DNA from: Chrysaora quinquecirrha | Taxonomy: Eukaryota; Cnidaria; Scyphozoa; Semaeostomeae; Pelagiidae | Length of the DNA stretch: 64,000 bases | NCBI GenBank assembly: GCA_014526335.1 | Contig: JACTAT010000010.1 | Location: forward strand, 9,006,704-9,070,703 | Direction: 5' to 3' | In this document: positions 56,727 through 64,000 of the stretch, one piece after another | How the letters are laid out: the number at the start of each line of letters is the position of its first letter | Numbering within the stretch: position 1 is the stretch's first letter | Program-made: the position numbers and the translations under genes | Notes under the pieces: model-generated | Database searches by the model: none | The model's input: the letters and a program-made list of their open reading frames with translations, nothing else | Told to the model about the DNA's origin: nothing

Positions 56727-56905
56727 ATTTATAACAAATTTTAAACATCTCATACAACAGGTAACATCTATTTATAACAAATTCTTTACATCTAGCTACA
56801 ACATTGAATAATATCTATAACATCAAACTAATATCTATAACATGGAACTAATGTTCACCTAATTTTAAACATCTCATGAATAACAACTGTATAACAACGT
56901 TCAGT
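56727..56905. other. Repetitive AT-rich spacer
   Basis: Near-repeats of TATAACA(T)C and TTTTAAACATCTCAT (56740 and 56861). It is the only sizeable gap in the long - strand chain and could hold an internal promoter; nothing more definite is seen. Confidence 0.4.
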
Positions 56906-57888
56906 CTAGGCAAATGCCATGATTAAATTGTTTATTATTCTGCTCAATATTTGCAACAGATACATCGATGTGAAGAGACTTGGATGAGATAATTCATCAT
57001 GCAGATTTTCAACTCTGGATTTGATTGTTTGATTCAGTCGACCATTCTTCTTCTTCAGCTCATCAAACATTGATTTCTTAAACGATTCTTTCCCTTCAGC
57101 CAGCATGTCGGAGTTGACATAACTAATGTGAAATGTTAGAAATCTAAAAGCATTATGTACCATACAATCTTGCTTATGATCAGCAGCATCAATTTGTTTT
57201 GCCCACATCTCTGTAGTTGCACACTTTTCACAATACTCTTTTGCTTTGTTGAAAATATATTTCAGGAGAATTTCGGCATATGCTTCTTGCACTTGAACAT
57301 CAATCTTTGCCGGATCTTCTTCTTCTTGTTTCTTTTTCTTCTTTTGAATCTGCTCATCATCATCACTCGCTGGTCTTTTCCGGGATGGTTGTGGAAGCAT
57401 TTTCAGATCAGCAACCTTTCCATATAATGCTTTCAGCATTTCTTCTTTTAGATTTATTCCCGTCTTTGATGGCTTCTCATTCTTCCATCTTCGGATTCCA
57501 AGACAGAGTCGTAGAGGGAAATCACCATTTTTCTGCAAATAGATTTCCAGCTTATCCTCATACGCTTCTTCTTTACTCAAAACTTCAGTGTATAGTGTTA
57601 GAAACTGTGTGATTCTGCCAAAGTACTGCTTTGATTGAATGTGTGCTTTGTTCTTCTCAAACAGACTTTCAGCATCTTCTCCATGAACTGTAATTGATCG
57701 TTTATGTTTTCACCAACTATTTCCAAGAGACGAGACAGTGCTGCATGAGAAATAGCCATTGATTTAACAGCTAATCCATCTTTAATTGTATCTTTCACCA
57801 CTAACAACCATTTGTTAGAACCGGGTTGAACAGCAAATGATGACTTGATTAGGCCCTCTTCATCTCTAACTTCATAAATTGTAGCCAT
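56906..57888 (-). pseudogene. Unknown Polinton protein, ~327 codons, one frameshift
   Basis: The first frame (57888-57598) starts MATIYEVRDEEGL and includes WLLVVKDTIKDGLAVK. Near 57670 the reading must move by one base into the frame that stays open through 57580 to 56906. The second part has GDFPLRLCLGIRRWKN, an acidic then Lys-rich linker (SDDDEQIQKKKKKQEEED) that looks like a nuclear localisation signal, and a helical region with three Cys. No family recognised. It is the first gene of the chain and is driven by the HSE/TATA promoter at 57938-58072. Confidence 0.6.
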
Positions 57889-57937
57889 GACTCTTTAATG
57901 ATTTTTTAAGCTCCGCACTCTACGACGACTTGTTACA

Positions 57938-57972
57938 ACTGAACTGATTTGATTTTACGCATCGGTTTTATA
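57938..57972 (-). promoter_or_regulatory. TATA box and initiator of the structural chain
   Basis: On -, TATAAAA at 57972-57966 followed by the doubled initiator TCAGTTCAGTT at 57947-57937. The distances of 27 and 31 bp are as for PolB. A palindrome-like CGAACG...CGTTCG lies just upstream (57980-57994). Confidence 0.75.
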
Positions 57973-58027
57973 GTTTGATCGAACGTGGCGTTCGAATTAT
58001 TAACCAATCAGATTGTAGGATTTCTCG

Positions 58028-58072
58028 TTTCTAGAATCTTGTGGAACTTTCTGGAAACTTCTGGAAAGTTCT
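58028..58072. promoter_or_regulatory. Heat-shock element array 6 (9 units)
   Basis: Nine alternating pentamers with one deviant (cTTgt), flanked by CCAATCAGATTG on the left and CAATCAGATTG on the right. It lies between the - TATA at 57966 and the + TATA at 58124. Confidence 0.8.
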
Positions 58073-58098
58073 AGTCAATCAGATTGCAGGATTTCTCG

Positions 58099-58130
58099 TT
58101 TCTAGAATCTTGTGGAACTTTCATATAAAA
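58099..58130 (+). promoter_or_regulatory. Heat-shock element array 7 (5 units) fused to a + TATA box
   Basis: Five pentamers (one deviant) at 58099-58123 run directly into TATAAAA at 58124-58130. This points right, so the region is a divergent promoter. Confidence 0.65.
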
Positions 58131-58199
58131 TAAAGTAAGGTGTTGAATCATTTCTTTAATTTATTGCAGTTATATTGTCCTGAAGTATTTACTTTCGTC

Positions 58200-58440
58200 A
58201 TGGATCTAGAATCGTCTAAACTTGAAGGAGGAGGAAAAGAAGGAAAGATTGTTTTAAAGAATGCTGTGGTGGCTTAATAAGGAATTTTTTACTTTAGCTA
58301 CATTGTGTTCTGGTATTGTTTCGCTTCCTTTAACAGCAGCTTGATGGTTGATATGGATAATTTACATACTATTGTATGGAAGATGCGATATGACTTATTG
58401 AAGCACAGATCTTAAATAACACTATGGTATGATTTAATAT
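58200..58440 (+). pseudogene. Decayed small + strand gene
   Basis: ATG at 58200 opens 25 codons with an acidic then GGGKEGK head and stops at TAATAA (58275-58280). In the next frame a hydrophobic stretch (TLCSGIVSLPLTAA, then WLIWIIYILLYG) follows after one stop. This looks like a small membrane protein broken by a shift and a stop. It is downstream of the + TATA at 58124. Weak evidence. Confidence 0.3.
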
Positions 58441-58466
58441 AGATTGAAAGTTTAGTGAAAATTTAC

Positions 58467-58880
58467 TCAAGCAGTTTTTCTCTTCTTTCGTCTACGTTTT
58501 CTGATTGTTTTCCTACCACCATTAAGTCGCTTTCTACGCTTTCTTCTCACACCACCACCAGCTAATTTTCTTAAACCAGTCTCAACACCTAAACCAGTTG
58601 CAGCTATGGCACCGCCTTTTGCAGCTGCTTTTGCTCCTTTTAATGCGAATTTCTTTACGGCTTGTTTGCTAATATTTCTAGTCACTGCTCTTCCTCCTTG
58701 CTTAATTGCTTGTCTAACTGCTGCTCGCGCTAATGCGGACCCCATCTTTCTAGAATTTTCTAATGTTGACTTCCTTTTATAGCCACCTCTCATCAACTCG
58801 GTTGCTTCCTGTCCACCATCATTTTTTAACATATCATCAATAATCATTGAAGCAATAATAGTTCCTGCTAGTGATGCCAT
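58467..58880 (-). CDS. Basic virion-core-like protein, 137 aa
   Basis: Intact. The N-terminus is hydrophobic and acidic (LAGTIIASMIIDDML), the middle basic and Ala/Gly-rich (ARAAVRQAIKQGGRAVTRN; ALKGAKAAAKGGAIAATGLG), and the C-terminus a run of Arg and Lys (RRKRRKRLNGG, KRRRKKRK). It looks like a DNA-packaging core protein with a possible membrane-inserting helix. Its ATG overlaps the stop of the preceding gene by one base (TAATG at 58882-58878). Confidence 0.55.
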   Translation of the reverse strand: MASLAGTIIASMIIDDMLKNDGGQEATELMRGGYKRKSTLENSRKMGSALARAAVRQAIKQGGRAVTRNISKQAVKKFALKGAKAAAKGGAIAATGLGVETGLRKLAGGGVRRKRRKRLNGGRKTIRKRRRKKRKTA

Positions 58881-59173
58881 TATTTGAAATCGGATTTTTT
58901 AGCATATGCGAATTTATCTAGCGTTTTCTTTGGTACCCCAGCAGCTCTCCAGACTTCTCTAGGGATAAATTGTAAAGGTTTATCTTTTTTCCACCCCTTT
59001 TTCCTAATTCTCGGTTTCAATTCGCGCTGTAAGCCTGGTAATGGTGTAATGCCAATCGCTGTTTTGACAATCCAATTTTGTAGGTTTTTAAAAAGACCTT
59101 TACCTCTAATTCTCTTTATGCGTCGTCGCTTTGTACGCTGTTTCTTTCTATCCTGTCTCTTACGCTTACCCAT
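58880..59173 (-). CDS. Basic protein, 97 aa
   Basis: Intact. The first 25 residues are almost all Lys/Arg (GKRKRQDRKKQRTKRRRIKR). After a helix with NLQNWIVKTAIGITPLPG comes PLQFIPREVWRAAGVPKKT, a globular-looking tail. Starts 2 nt after the Fic gene stop. Probably a virion DNA-binding protein; family not recognised. Confidence 0.5.
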   Translation of the reverse strand: MGKRKRQDRKKQRTKRRRIKRIRGKGLFKNLQNWIVKTAIGITPLPGLQRELKPRIRKKGWKKDKPLQFIPREVWRAAGVPKKTLDKFAYAKKSDFK

Positions 59174-59175
59174 CT

Positions 59176-59685
59176 TTAATTACTAGGTGCATGCATTGTA
59201 TTTATAAGAGATTTGAGATGACTTAGATATTCTTGTAAACTTTTATCAGATTTTCTTAAAGCCTTAATATACTTTTCTTGATCTTCCCATATTACACATT
59301 TATTAGACAGGAAACAATACAAGAGTTTCGCCAGTCTACCATTACCATCCGGAAAAGGATGTATTTGTAAAAACTTTCGCAGAAATTCGTGAGGTTGAAT
59401 ATTTCTATCATCTAAGAGTTTAGCAAGTTCTTTCTCAATATCTTCAGGTTTACAATATTCAAAGTATTCTTCATTGAAACATGTTATTCGAGGGTTTTGC
59501 GCAAATTCGCCATAGTTTTCGTATATGATAAAGGAATGCGCTTCTTTTATTATACTAATTGTTAATCGATTGGTATATTCTCTTATAGTTTTTAAATAGA
59601 TATAGATATCATGTAAATCACCAACTTCATTTTACGTTTCATTAATCGAATTTAGCATTATTTCTATATAATTGAATGTAGTCAT
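59176..59685 (-). pseudogene. Fic-domain (AMP-transferase-like) protein, in-frame stop
   Basis: 169 codons from the ATG at 59685. The C-terminal half has FLQIHPFPDGNGRLAKLLY, the Fic signature HPFx(D/E)GNGRxxR, with His as the catalytic base; the final Arg is Lys here. Upstream, LTISIIKEAHSF...GEFAQNPRIT fits the Fic helix and β-hairpin that precede it. Fic enzymes transfer AMP or related groups to Tyr/Ser/Thr of target proteins. A TAA at 59634-59632 (codon 18) breaks the frame. Further upstream, to about 59920, other frames hold plausible coding scraps, so the gene may once have been longer. A TATA box lies at 59954-59948. It leads the second - strand chain. Confidence 0.75.
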
Positions 59686-59947
59686 TTAAGACATGCTTTA
59701 CATTGATTTCTTCTTTTATTTCTTCATGAAACAATCAGAGTCAATTGAAAAAGTAGTTTTTCACCCCAATCTCCTAGATCTGCATCCAATAATAGTATGA
59801 ACTGTTGATGGGGATTGATTGTTTTATGCAACTAGATTCTTTCTAGTTAATTCCGCTCTTTCTTCACAGCGTTGAATATGAGGTAAGCTAGTGAAATCAT
59901 CTTCGCATCTATCGAGTGGTATGACCAGACTGTTGCTTCTTCTCGAT

Positions 59948-59954
59948 TTATATA
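59948..59954 (-). promoter_or_regulatory. TATA box upstream of the Fic chain
   Basis: TATATAA on -, about 75 bp inside the nearest heat-shock array (60031) and about 265 bp before the Fic ATG. Confidence 0.5.
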
Positions 59955-60030
59955 GCTATACTATGGAGATTCTCTGTTAAATCAGGCGTGACGTTTGAAT
60001 TATTAATCAATCAGATTGTAGGATTTCTCG

Positions 60031-60075
60031 TTTCTAGAATCTTGTGGAACATTCTGGAAGTTTCTGGAAAGTTCT
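60031..60075. promoter_or_regulatory. Heat-shock element array 8 (9 units)
   Basis: Nine alternating pentamers with one deviant (cTTgt). Mirror of array 5 and placed upstream of the Fic chain. Confidence 0.8.
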
Positions 60076-60178
60076 AGTTATCCAGATTGCAGGATTATTG
60101 TGTTATTTTATTTCATAAACGATTCGAACGTCGCGTTCGAATTATTATTACGCCATCATAATCAATCAGATTGTAGGA

Positions 60179-60213
60179 TTTCTGGAAACTTCTCGAAACT
60201 TCTGGAAAGTTCT
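60179..60213. promoter_or_regulatory. Heat-shock element array 9 (7 units)
   Basis: Seven perfect alternating pentamers followed by CCAATCAGATTG at 60217. A palindrome TTCGAACG-TCG-CGTTCGAA lies at 60123-60141. Confidence 0.8.
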
Positions 60214-60427
60214 AGCCAATCAGATTGCAGGGTTCTTACATAATTTTTTAACGCTATGAATCTAACGCTGAGGAGAAGGAGGAGTCTTTAGTAATTAAAC
60301 TCTTGTTAATCTTGAGTAATTGAATAATAACAATTTCTATAGAACTTACAACAACTTTAAAACAATTTATAGATATTCTAATGTTAGTATTTAAACGAAT
60401 GTTTCGAGGAAATTAAAAACATGTCTT

Positions 60428-61114
60428 TTATTTACACAACTTTTCATGCTTTTCCAAATTTTCTTGAGTTGTACACGACGATAAGCATAGAGGACAGTAA
60501 AAACGTTTTCCGCCGTGTTTGTGACCATCTTGACCTGCTAAAAGACGACTCAAGTCCTTTATCCAGCAATAGTGGCTCTCACCATCGTCATTGAATACTA
60601 ATAACAAATGCACATGTTTTTCACGACGAACTTTAGTTATTCTTACTGGTACAATTTCACCATCTTCATCTATATAGATATTGATTGAAATGTTGTTGTT
60701 GACTTCAAATGTATCAATCATCTTTTTATCGGATGCTTTTACTGGATATGTCAATCCTTCACAGTTAAGTTCATCTAAGTATCGCCGGTACGGTGCGGCT
60801 CTCTCTGGTTTCTGCGATCGTGGACGTGGATGTAGACGGGATAGGATTGCCCAGATGAAACATTTATCGTCTCTGTTCTGCACATTGAGAACAGCCTTCT
60901 TGTTTTTAATATACGTAGGTAGTTGTAAATACTTTCCATCACGAATAATTTGAGAAGTTGATAGAATAGATGGAGTTGAATGTATAGACATCATGTGGCA
61001 TCTCATTTTGATTCTTGAGCTAAAGTGTTTCTGACAAACATCACAAGAAAATCGAATTCTCTTCTTTGATGAAGTTTGTTGACCAAAACCTGCTTCTTGA
61101 CTACTTCTCTTCAT
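60428..61114 (-). CDS. Solo PolB N-terminal zinc-finger protein, right copy
   Basis: 228 aa, near-identical to the left copy (44951-45631) but two residues longer around a PRPRSQKPERAAPYRR stretch. The same two Cys/His fingers and KCFIWAILSRLHP domain are present, and it stops at the same point after the second finger. Both frames are open although the full polymerase gene is broken. It lies in the extended right inverted repeat, transcribed inward, with arrays 10 and 11 upstream. Confidence 0.7.
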   Translation of the reverse strand: MKRSSQEAGFGQQTSSKKRIRFSCDVCQKHFSSRIKMRCHMMSIHSTPSILSTSQIIRDGKYLQLPTYIKNKKAVLNVQNRDDKCFIWAILSRLHPRPRSQKPERAAPYRRYLDELNCEGLTYPVKASDKKMIDTFEVNNNISINIYIDEDGEIVPVRITKVRREKHVHLLLVFNDDGESHYCWIKDLSRLLAGQDGHKHGGKRFYCPLCLSSCTTQENLEKHEKLCK

Positions 61115-61129
61115 GATTAATTTCTAACT

Positions 61130-61186
61130 GAACTGATTTCGCTTTACGCCTCGATTTTCATAAACGATTCGAACGTCGCGTTCGAA
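61130..61186 (-). promoter_or_regulatory. Core promoter of right solo zinc-finger gene
   Basis: On -: palindrome TTCGAACGCGACGTTCGAA (61186-61168), a weak TATA (TTTATGAAAA) and a doubled TCAGTT initiator just before the ATG. Mirror of 44879-44936. Confidence 0.6.
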
Positions 61187-61231
61187 TTATTACGCTATCA
61201 TAATTAGCCAATCAGATTGCAGGATTTCTCG

Positions 61232-61276
61232 TTTCTAGAATCTTGTGGAACTTTCTGGAACTTTCTGGAAAGTTCT
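61232..61276. promoter_or_regulatory. Heat-shock element array 10 (9 units)
   Basis: Nine alternating pentamers with one deviant (cTTgt); CCAATCAGATTG directly on each side. Mirror of array 3. Confidence 0.8.
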
Positions 61277-61302
61277 AACCAATCAGATTGCAGGATTTCT
61301 CG

Positions 61303-61347
61303 TTTCTAGAATCTTGTGGAACTTTCTGGAAACTTCTGGAAAGTTCT
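61303..61347. promoter_or_regulatory. Heat-shock element array 11 (9 units)
   Basis: Nine alternating pentamers with one deviant (cTTgt), running across the inner border of the right TIR. Confidence 0.8.
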
Positions 61348-61588
61348 AGATTGTTAAATCGGAAACGAGGTTAACGGTTAAGGTTGGAGAAACTCGTTGT
61401 ACTATAGCGCGACCTTATGACGTTATTGGTAGTAGGAGCGGCGTGCGCTAGGATCTGGGACTCTTGAAAACGAGGTTGGAGAAACCGGTTAAAAACCGTC
61501 GCACTATAGCGCGACATGATGACGTCACTGATGACGTCACTGACAGCCGTACCCCCATGCCAGCCGGTACCCCCCTTTGCATCCTACT
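61334..61588 (-). repeat. Right terminal inverted repeat, 255 bp
   Basis: Complement of 42416-42670, no gap needed. Carries the twin CRE octamers at 61520-61539. Confidence 0.95.
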
Positions 61589-61594
61589 CCTGCA
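61589..61594. repeat. Polinton target-site duplication CCTGCA (right)
   Basis: Identical to 42410-42415. Confidence 0.9.
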
Positions 61595-64000
61595 GTACTC
61601 TTAGGTGCCTAATTGCTAGGGGGTCGGAATAGGCGGGGGTGGGGTGGGGTTGGAACTCCAGTCTGGATCTAATTAGCAGGGTGTCGGAAAAAAAAGGGGG
61701 GTTGGAATTTGTTTGACAAACTTTTCCAGGCCATTGCTGAAATGCAGAGTGAGGGGCCCTATAGTACTTATAGGCTAATGAAATCCATAGTTCTAACCAA
61801 CAAATAGAGTATACAAGTGAAATTTCACATCAAGAACTTTAGAGTAAGTTAAGCCAAAAATATCAACATCAATATCAAGAGTCTGTTCATTAGCAAAAGA
61901 CAAAGACGTTATCTGAGATAAAAATAGATTGAGCATACTGTATGTCACATTTATGGGTGTCGATTCCCTTTAAGGGAGCCAAAACTTGCAGCCCATTTGC
62001 TGCTATTTTCTGTTTCATCGAACTTCTATAAGATCAATTTGACTAAATAAAAATGTTTTAATAACAGCATCCTTTCTTTTGCAAAAGTCATGTGCACATG
62101 TCAGGGCATGTCAGTACCATAAAGCTGGAAATAACAAGGGGGGCCCTACCTTATTCTGAGGAACAGAATACGTGAAGGCGCACAGAGCACTGGAGTCAAT
62201 GAAGGGGAATAAATTTTCAGTATACCGCCTCCAGATTGCCTTGGATTGGCTGTTGAAAGTTTCCCAAAACTATGGCTTGGTATGAGAAGTGATATGAACC
62301 TCGAAATACTGTGTAAAAGGGGGGTAAAAGGTTGCAAGGAAAATACATGTACTGTAAGGAAAATTTTATATTTCCCACAACAGCTTGTATATTTCTGGAG
62401 AAAGATTGACAATAACACTTGGAGAATGAACAAAGAAAATGAAGTGTTTTATGCTTAGGGCAACAAATCTTGAAAAAATATCTAGGGGGCTGTGAAGTCC
62501 AAGCACCCCAGCTCTCCGCCATGTTCATGATACTATGTAGCTCAGTAACTAAAATGAGCTTGCAAGGAACAAGAATAGACAATGGAGAAATCCAGACAGA
62601 CAGCATGCTTTTGGAAGAAGTAAGATAGCACTGATTCCCTGTTCTTATATTAAAATTCGCTGAAGTTCTTGGGTTGTAGGACATTTTGTAATTTTTTTGT
62701 GAAAAAGTATTAATTAAAGAATAAAAAGCACAAACAAATTAATTGAAATAATAGGTTTGGCAGATCATCCCATCCTTTTAGTTCCATGTTACACAATATT
62801 GTTGACATTATCTGATTTCAATATTAAATTTAAATAGCATGGATCAATCAATAATGAGTTATGTAAGTTGCTATTTTGCTACAGTATTCCATTTCTCCAT
62901 GTATCAAGTTAAATGCAACTTAGGAGACACTGCTGACATCTGGGTTCTTTTCTTTTCCTTTTACATTTTTTAAAGAAGGCAAATAAGAAAGTCATCAGAG
63001 AATAATTTCAGAGACATTTTTTGCTTATCTTAGCAAATCAGATGAAACTTGTACACATTATATGTTATATAAGGAATTTCTGAATTTGACCATTGCACAA
63101 TGGTTATTCTTTGCACAGATGTTGCATAATGAAAGGCATTTTTTTCTGTTTCGATCTTTTAGGCTACATTTTTGTAACTCAGTACAAAACTGGTAAACAG
63201 GACCAACTGCGGTTGTCTTTTTTTTAGTCCATGTTCATTCAGACACTAATGGCTCTGTTTTCTGTTCACATGAAGTGACTTGTGAATTATTCCTCAGCAG
63301 CCACACTGATCCTGACTTCTCAAAATATGCCTGCATGAAAGAAAAACCAATTTACTTACGTCAATGAGTGTAAGGAAAACATAACATCAATTAGCTAAAA
63401 ACAATCCAATTTTATGGAGAAAATGAATTTGTTCACTCACTAACAGCTTCTAAAATAAAATTAATGGCATTGAGCACAGTCTGAAATCAGCAACATTCCA
63501 TAAAAAATAAAGTGCAATTTTCATTCTCACAAGTTGCTTTTTCTTGTTCAGGTTCAATTCATAACCATCATATTATAATTGTTTATATTTCAAATTGTAA
63601 ATAATTTTAAAATTTGTACATCCTATTCCACTATATTGAGGGGCATAAGGTAAAAAATTCAATTGCAATATAGTTTGTTTTTTATGTATACATAGAAATT
63701 CGGTCTCTGTAGATCTGTGTTGTAGACAAAATTCAGTTTCAGTATCATATGTATTTTGAATTCCAGTACACATATTTATACATACAATATACATTCATAC
63801 ATATACTATAATTCATTGCAGACAACTTTACAGAATACAAAATTATGACAAAAAATATTGCAACATCTCAGATTAATAGACCTGAACAAAGTCGCAATAA
63901 TGAAAAAATATATGAGCAAGTGTATGCCATGCCATGATGGCACATAACAGCAATAACTTTCTAAGACATTAGCTGAATAGTAGAATATATTTCTGTTTCA
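61595..64000. other. Gene-free right flank
   Basis: Apart from a G-rich patch at 61617-61660 I see no coding, RNA or repeat feature. Short open frames here have the composition of non-coding DNA. Confidence 0.5.

Larger units (their letters stand above)
59988..61288 (-). repeat. Inner right arm of the long inverted repeat
   Basis: Complement of 44777-46053. It joins the right TIR without the 2-kb insert of the left arm. Confidence 0.85.
42416..61588. mobile_element. Maverick/Polinton element, complete ends, 19,173 bp
   Basis: Bounded by perfect 255-bp terminal inverted repeats starting AGT and by a 6-bp duplication. It encodes the full Polinton core: protein-primed PolB, retroviral-type integrase with chromodomain, packaging ATPase, adenovirus-type protease, double-jelly-roll major capsid protein and minor capsid protein. 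Extras are a Fic-domain gene, a DEDDh-like gene, several very basic proteins and solo PolB-N-terminus genes in the extended inverted repeats. PolB is on +; the structural genes are on - and meet PolB tail to tail at 49940-50045. Seven genes carry a single or double break, so this copy is probably no longer autonomous, yet many capsid genes are open. Confidence 0.97.

Noticed and set aside
58097..58130. Bacterial -35/-10 promoter reading of the TATA region
   Set aside because: All context is eukaryotic and the TATA-initiator geometry repeats at other genes of the element.
62217..62684. 155-codon - strand ORF in the right flank
   Set aside because: No family resemblance and it overlaps other equally long random frames.
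1..64000. tRNA or rRNA genes
   Set aside because: None recognised by eye; a tRNAscan run would be needed to exclude tRNAs.

Overview
The window looks like a repeat-rich nuclear contig from a marine invertebrate, most likely a cnidarian or a sponge; I cannot name the species. The reasons are spliced genes with GT-AG introns, AT-rich DNA, and a dense mix of animal-type mobile elements (non-LTR retrotransposons, Ty3/gypsy, Penelope-like, PIF/Harbinger, hAT, MITEs, a TRIM and a Maverick/Polinton).

Layout. 0.7-3.2 kb: decayed repeat-derived gene. 4.4-5.7 kb: LINE fragment. 5.9-10.4 kb: decayed Ty3/gypsy element. 11.1-14.6 kb: PIF/Harbinger pair (Myb-like protein on +, broken transposase on -). 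15.3-18.2 kb: multi-exon gene with a KDZ-like C-terminal half. 19.15-24.2 kb: nearly full-length LINE whose ORF1 carries a 2A peptide behind a hydrophobic leader. 24.3-25.9 kb: hAT transposase with one stop. 26.9-32.8 kb (-): multi-exon P-loop gene. 33.4-34.4 kb: Penelope-like RT fragment. 34.6-36.1 kb: young TRIM-like LTR element. 36.2-41.6 kb (-): multi-exon gene with KDZ/HMGXB3-like segments.

The centrepiece is a complete Maverick/Polinton virus-like element at 42416-61588 (19,173 bp) with a 6-bp target duplication CCTGCA. On + it has protein-primed DNA polymerase B. On - it has one chain: unknown protein, packaging ATPase, 56-aa basic protein, integrase, two minor-capsid-like proteins around a small protein, basic core-like protein, major capsid protein and adenovirus-type protease. 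Nearer the right end, also on -, is a second chain: Fic-domain protein and two basic proteins. Inside both chains most neighbours touch or overlap (ATGA, TAATG or 2-nt gaps). PolB, integrase, ATPase, Fic and three others carry a stop or frameshift; the major capsid, first minor capsid, protease and basic proteins are open.

The most unusual signal is regulatory. Eleven arrays of alternating nGAAn/nTTCn pentamers (4 to 9 units, mostly perfect), each close to a CCAAT box, lie only in the Polinton's terminal and promoter regions, upstream of TATA boxes and TCAGTT initiators. These are textbook heat-shock elements of unusual length, so I infer a Polinton wired to the host heat-shock factor. Each end also carries a solo copy of the polymerase's zinc-finger N-terminus inside a gene-bearing inverted repeat, and the element carries a Fic AMP-transferase-like cargo gene.
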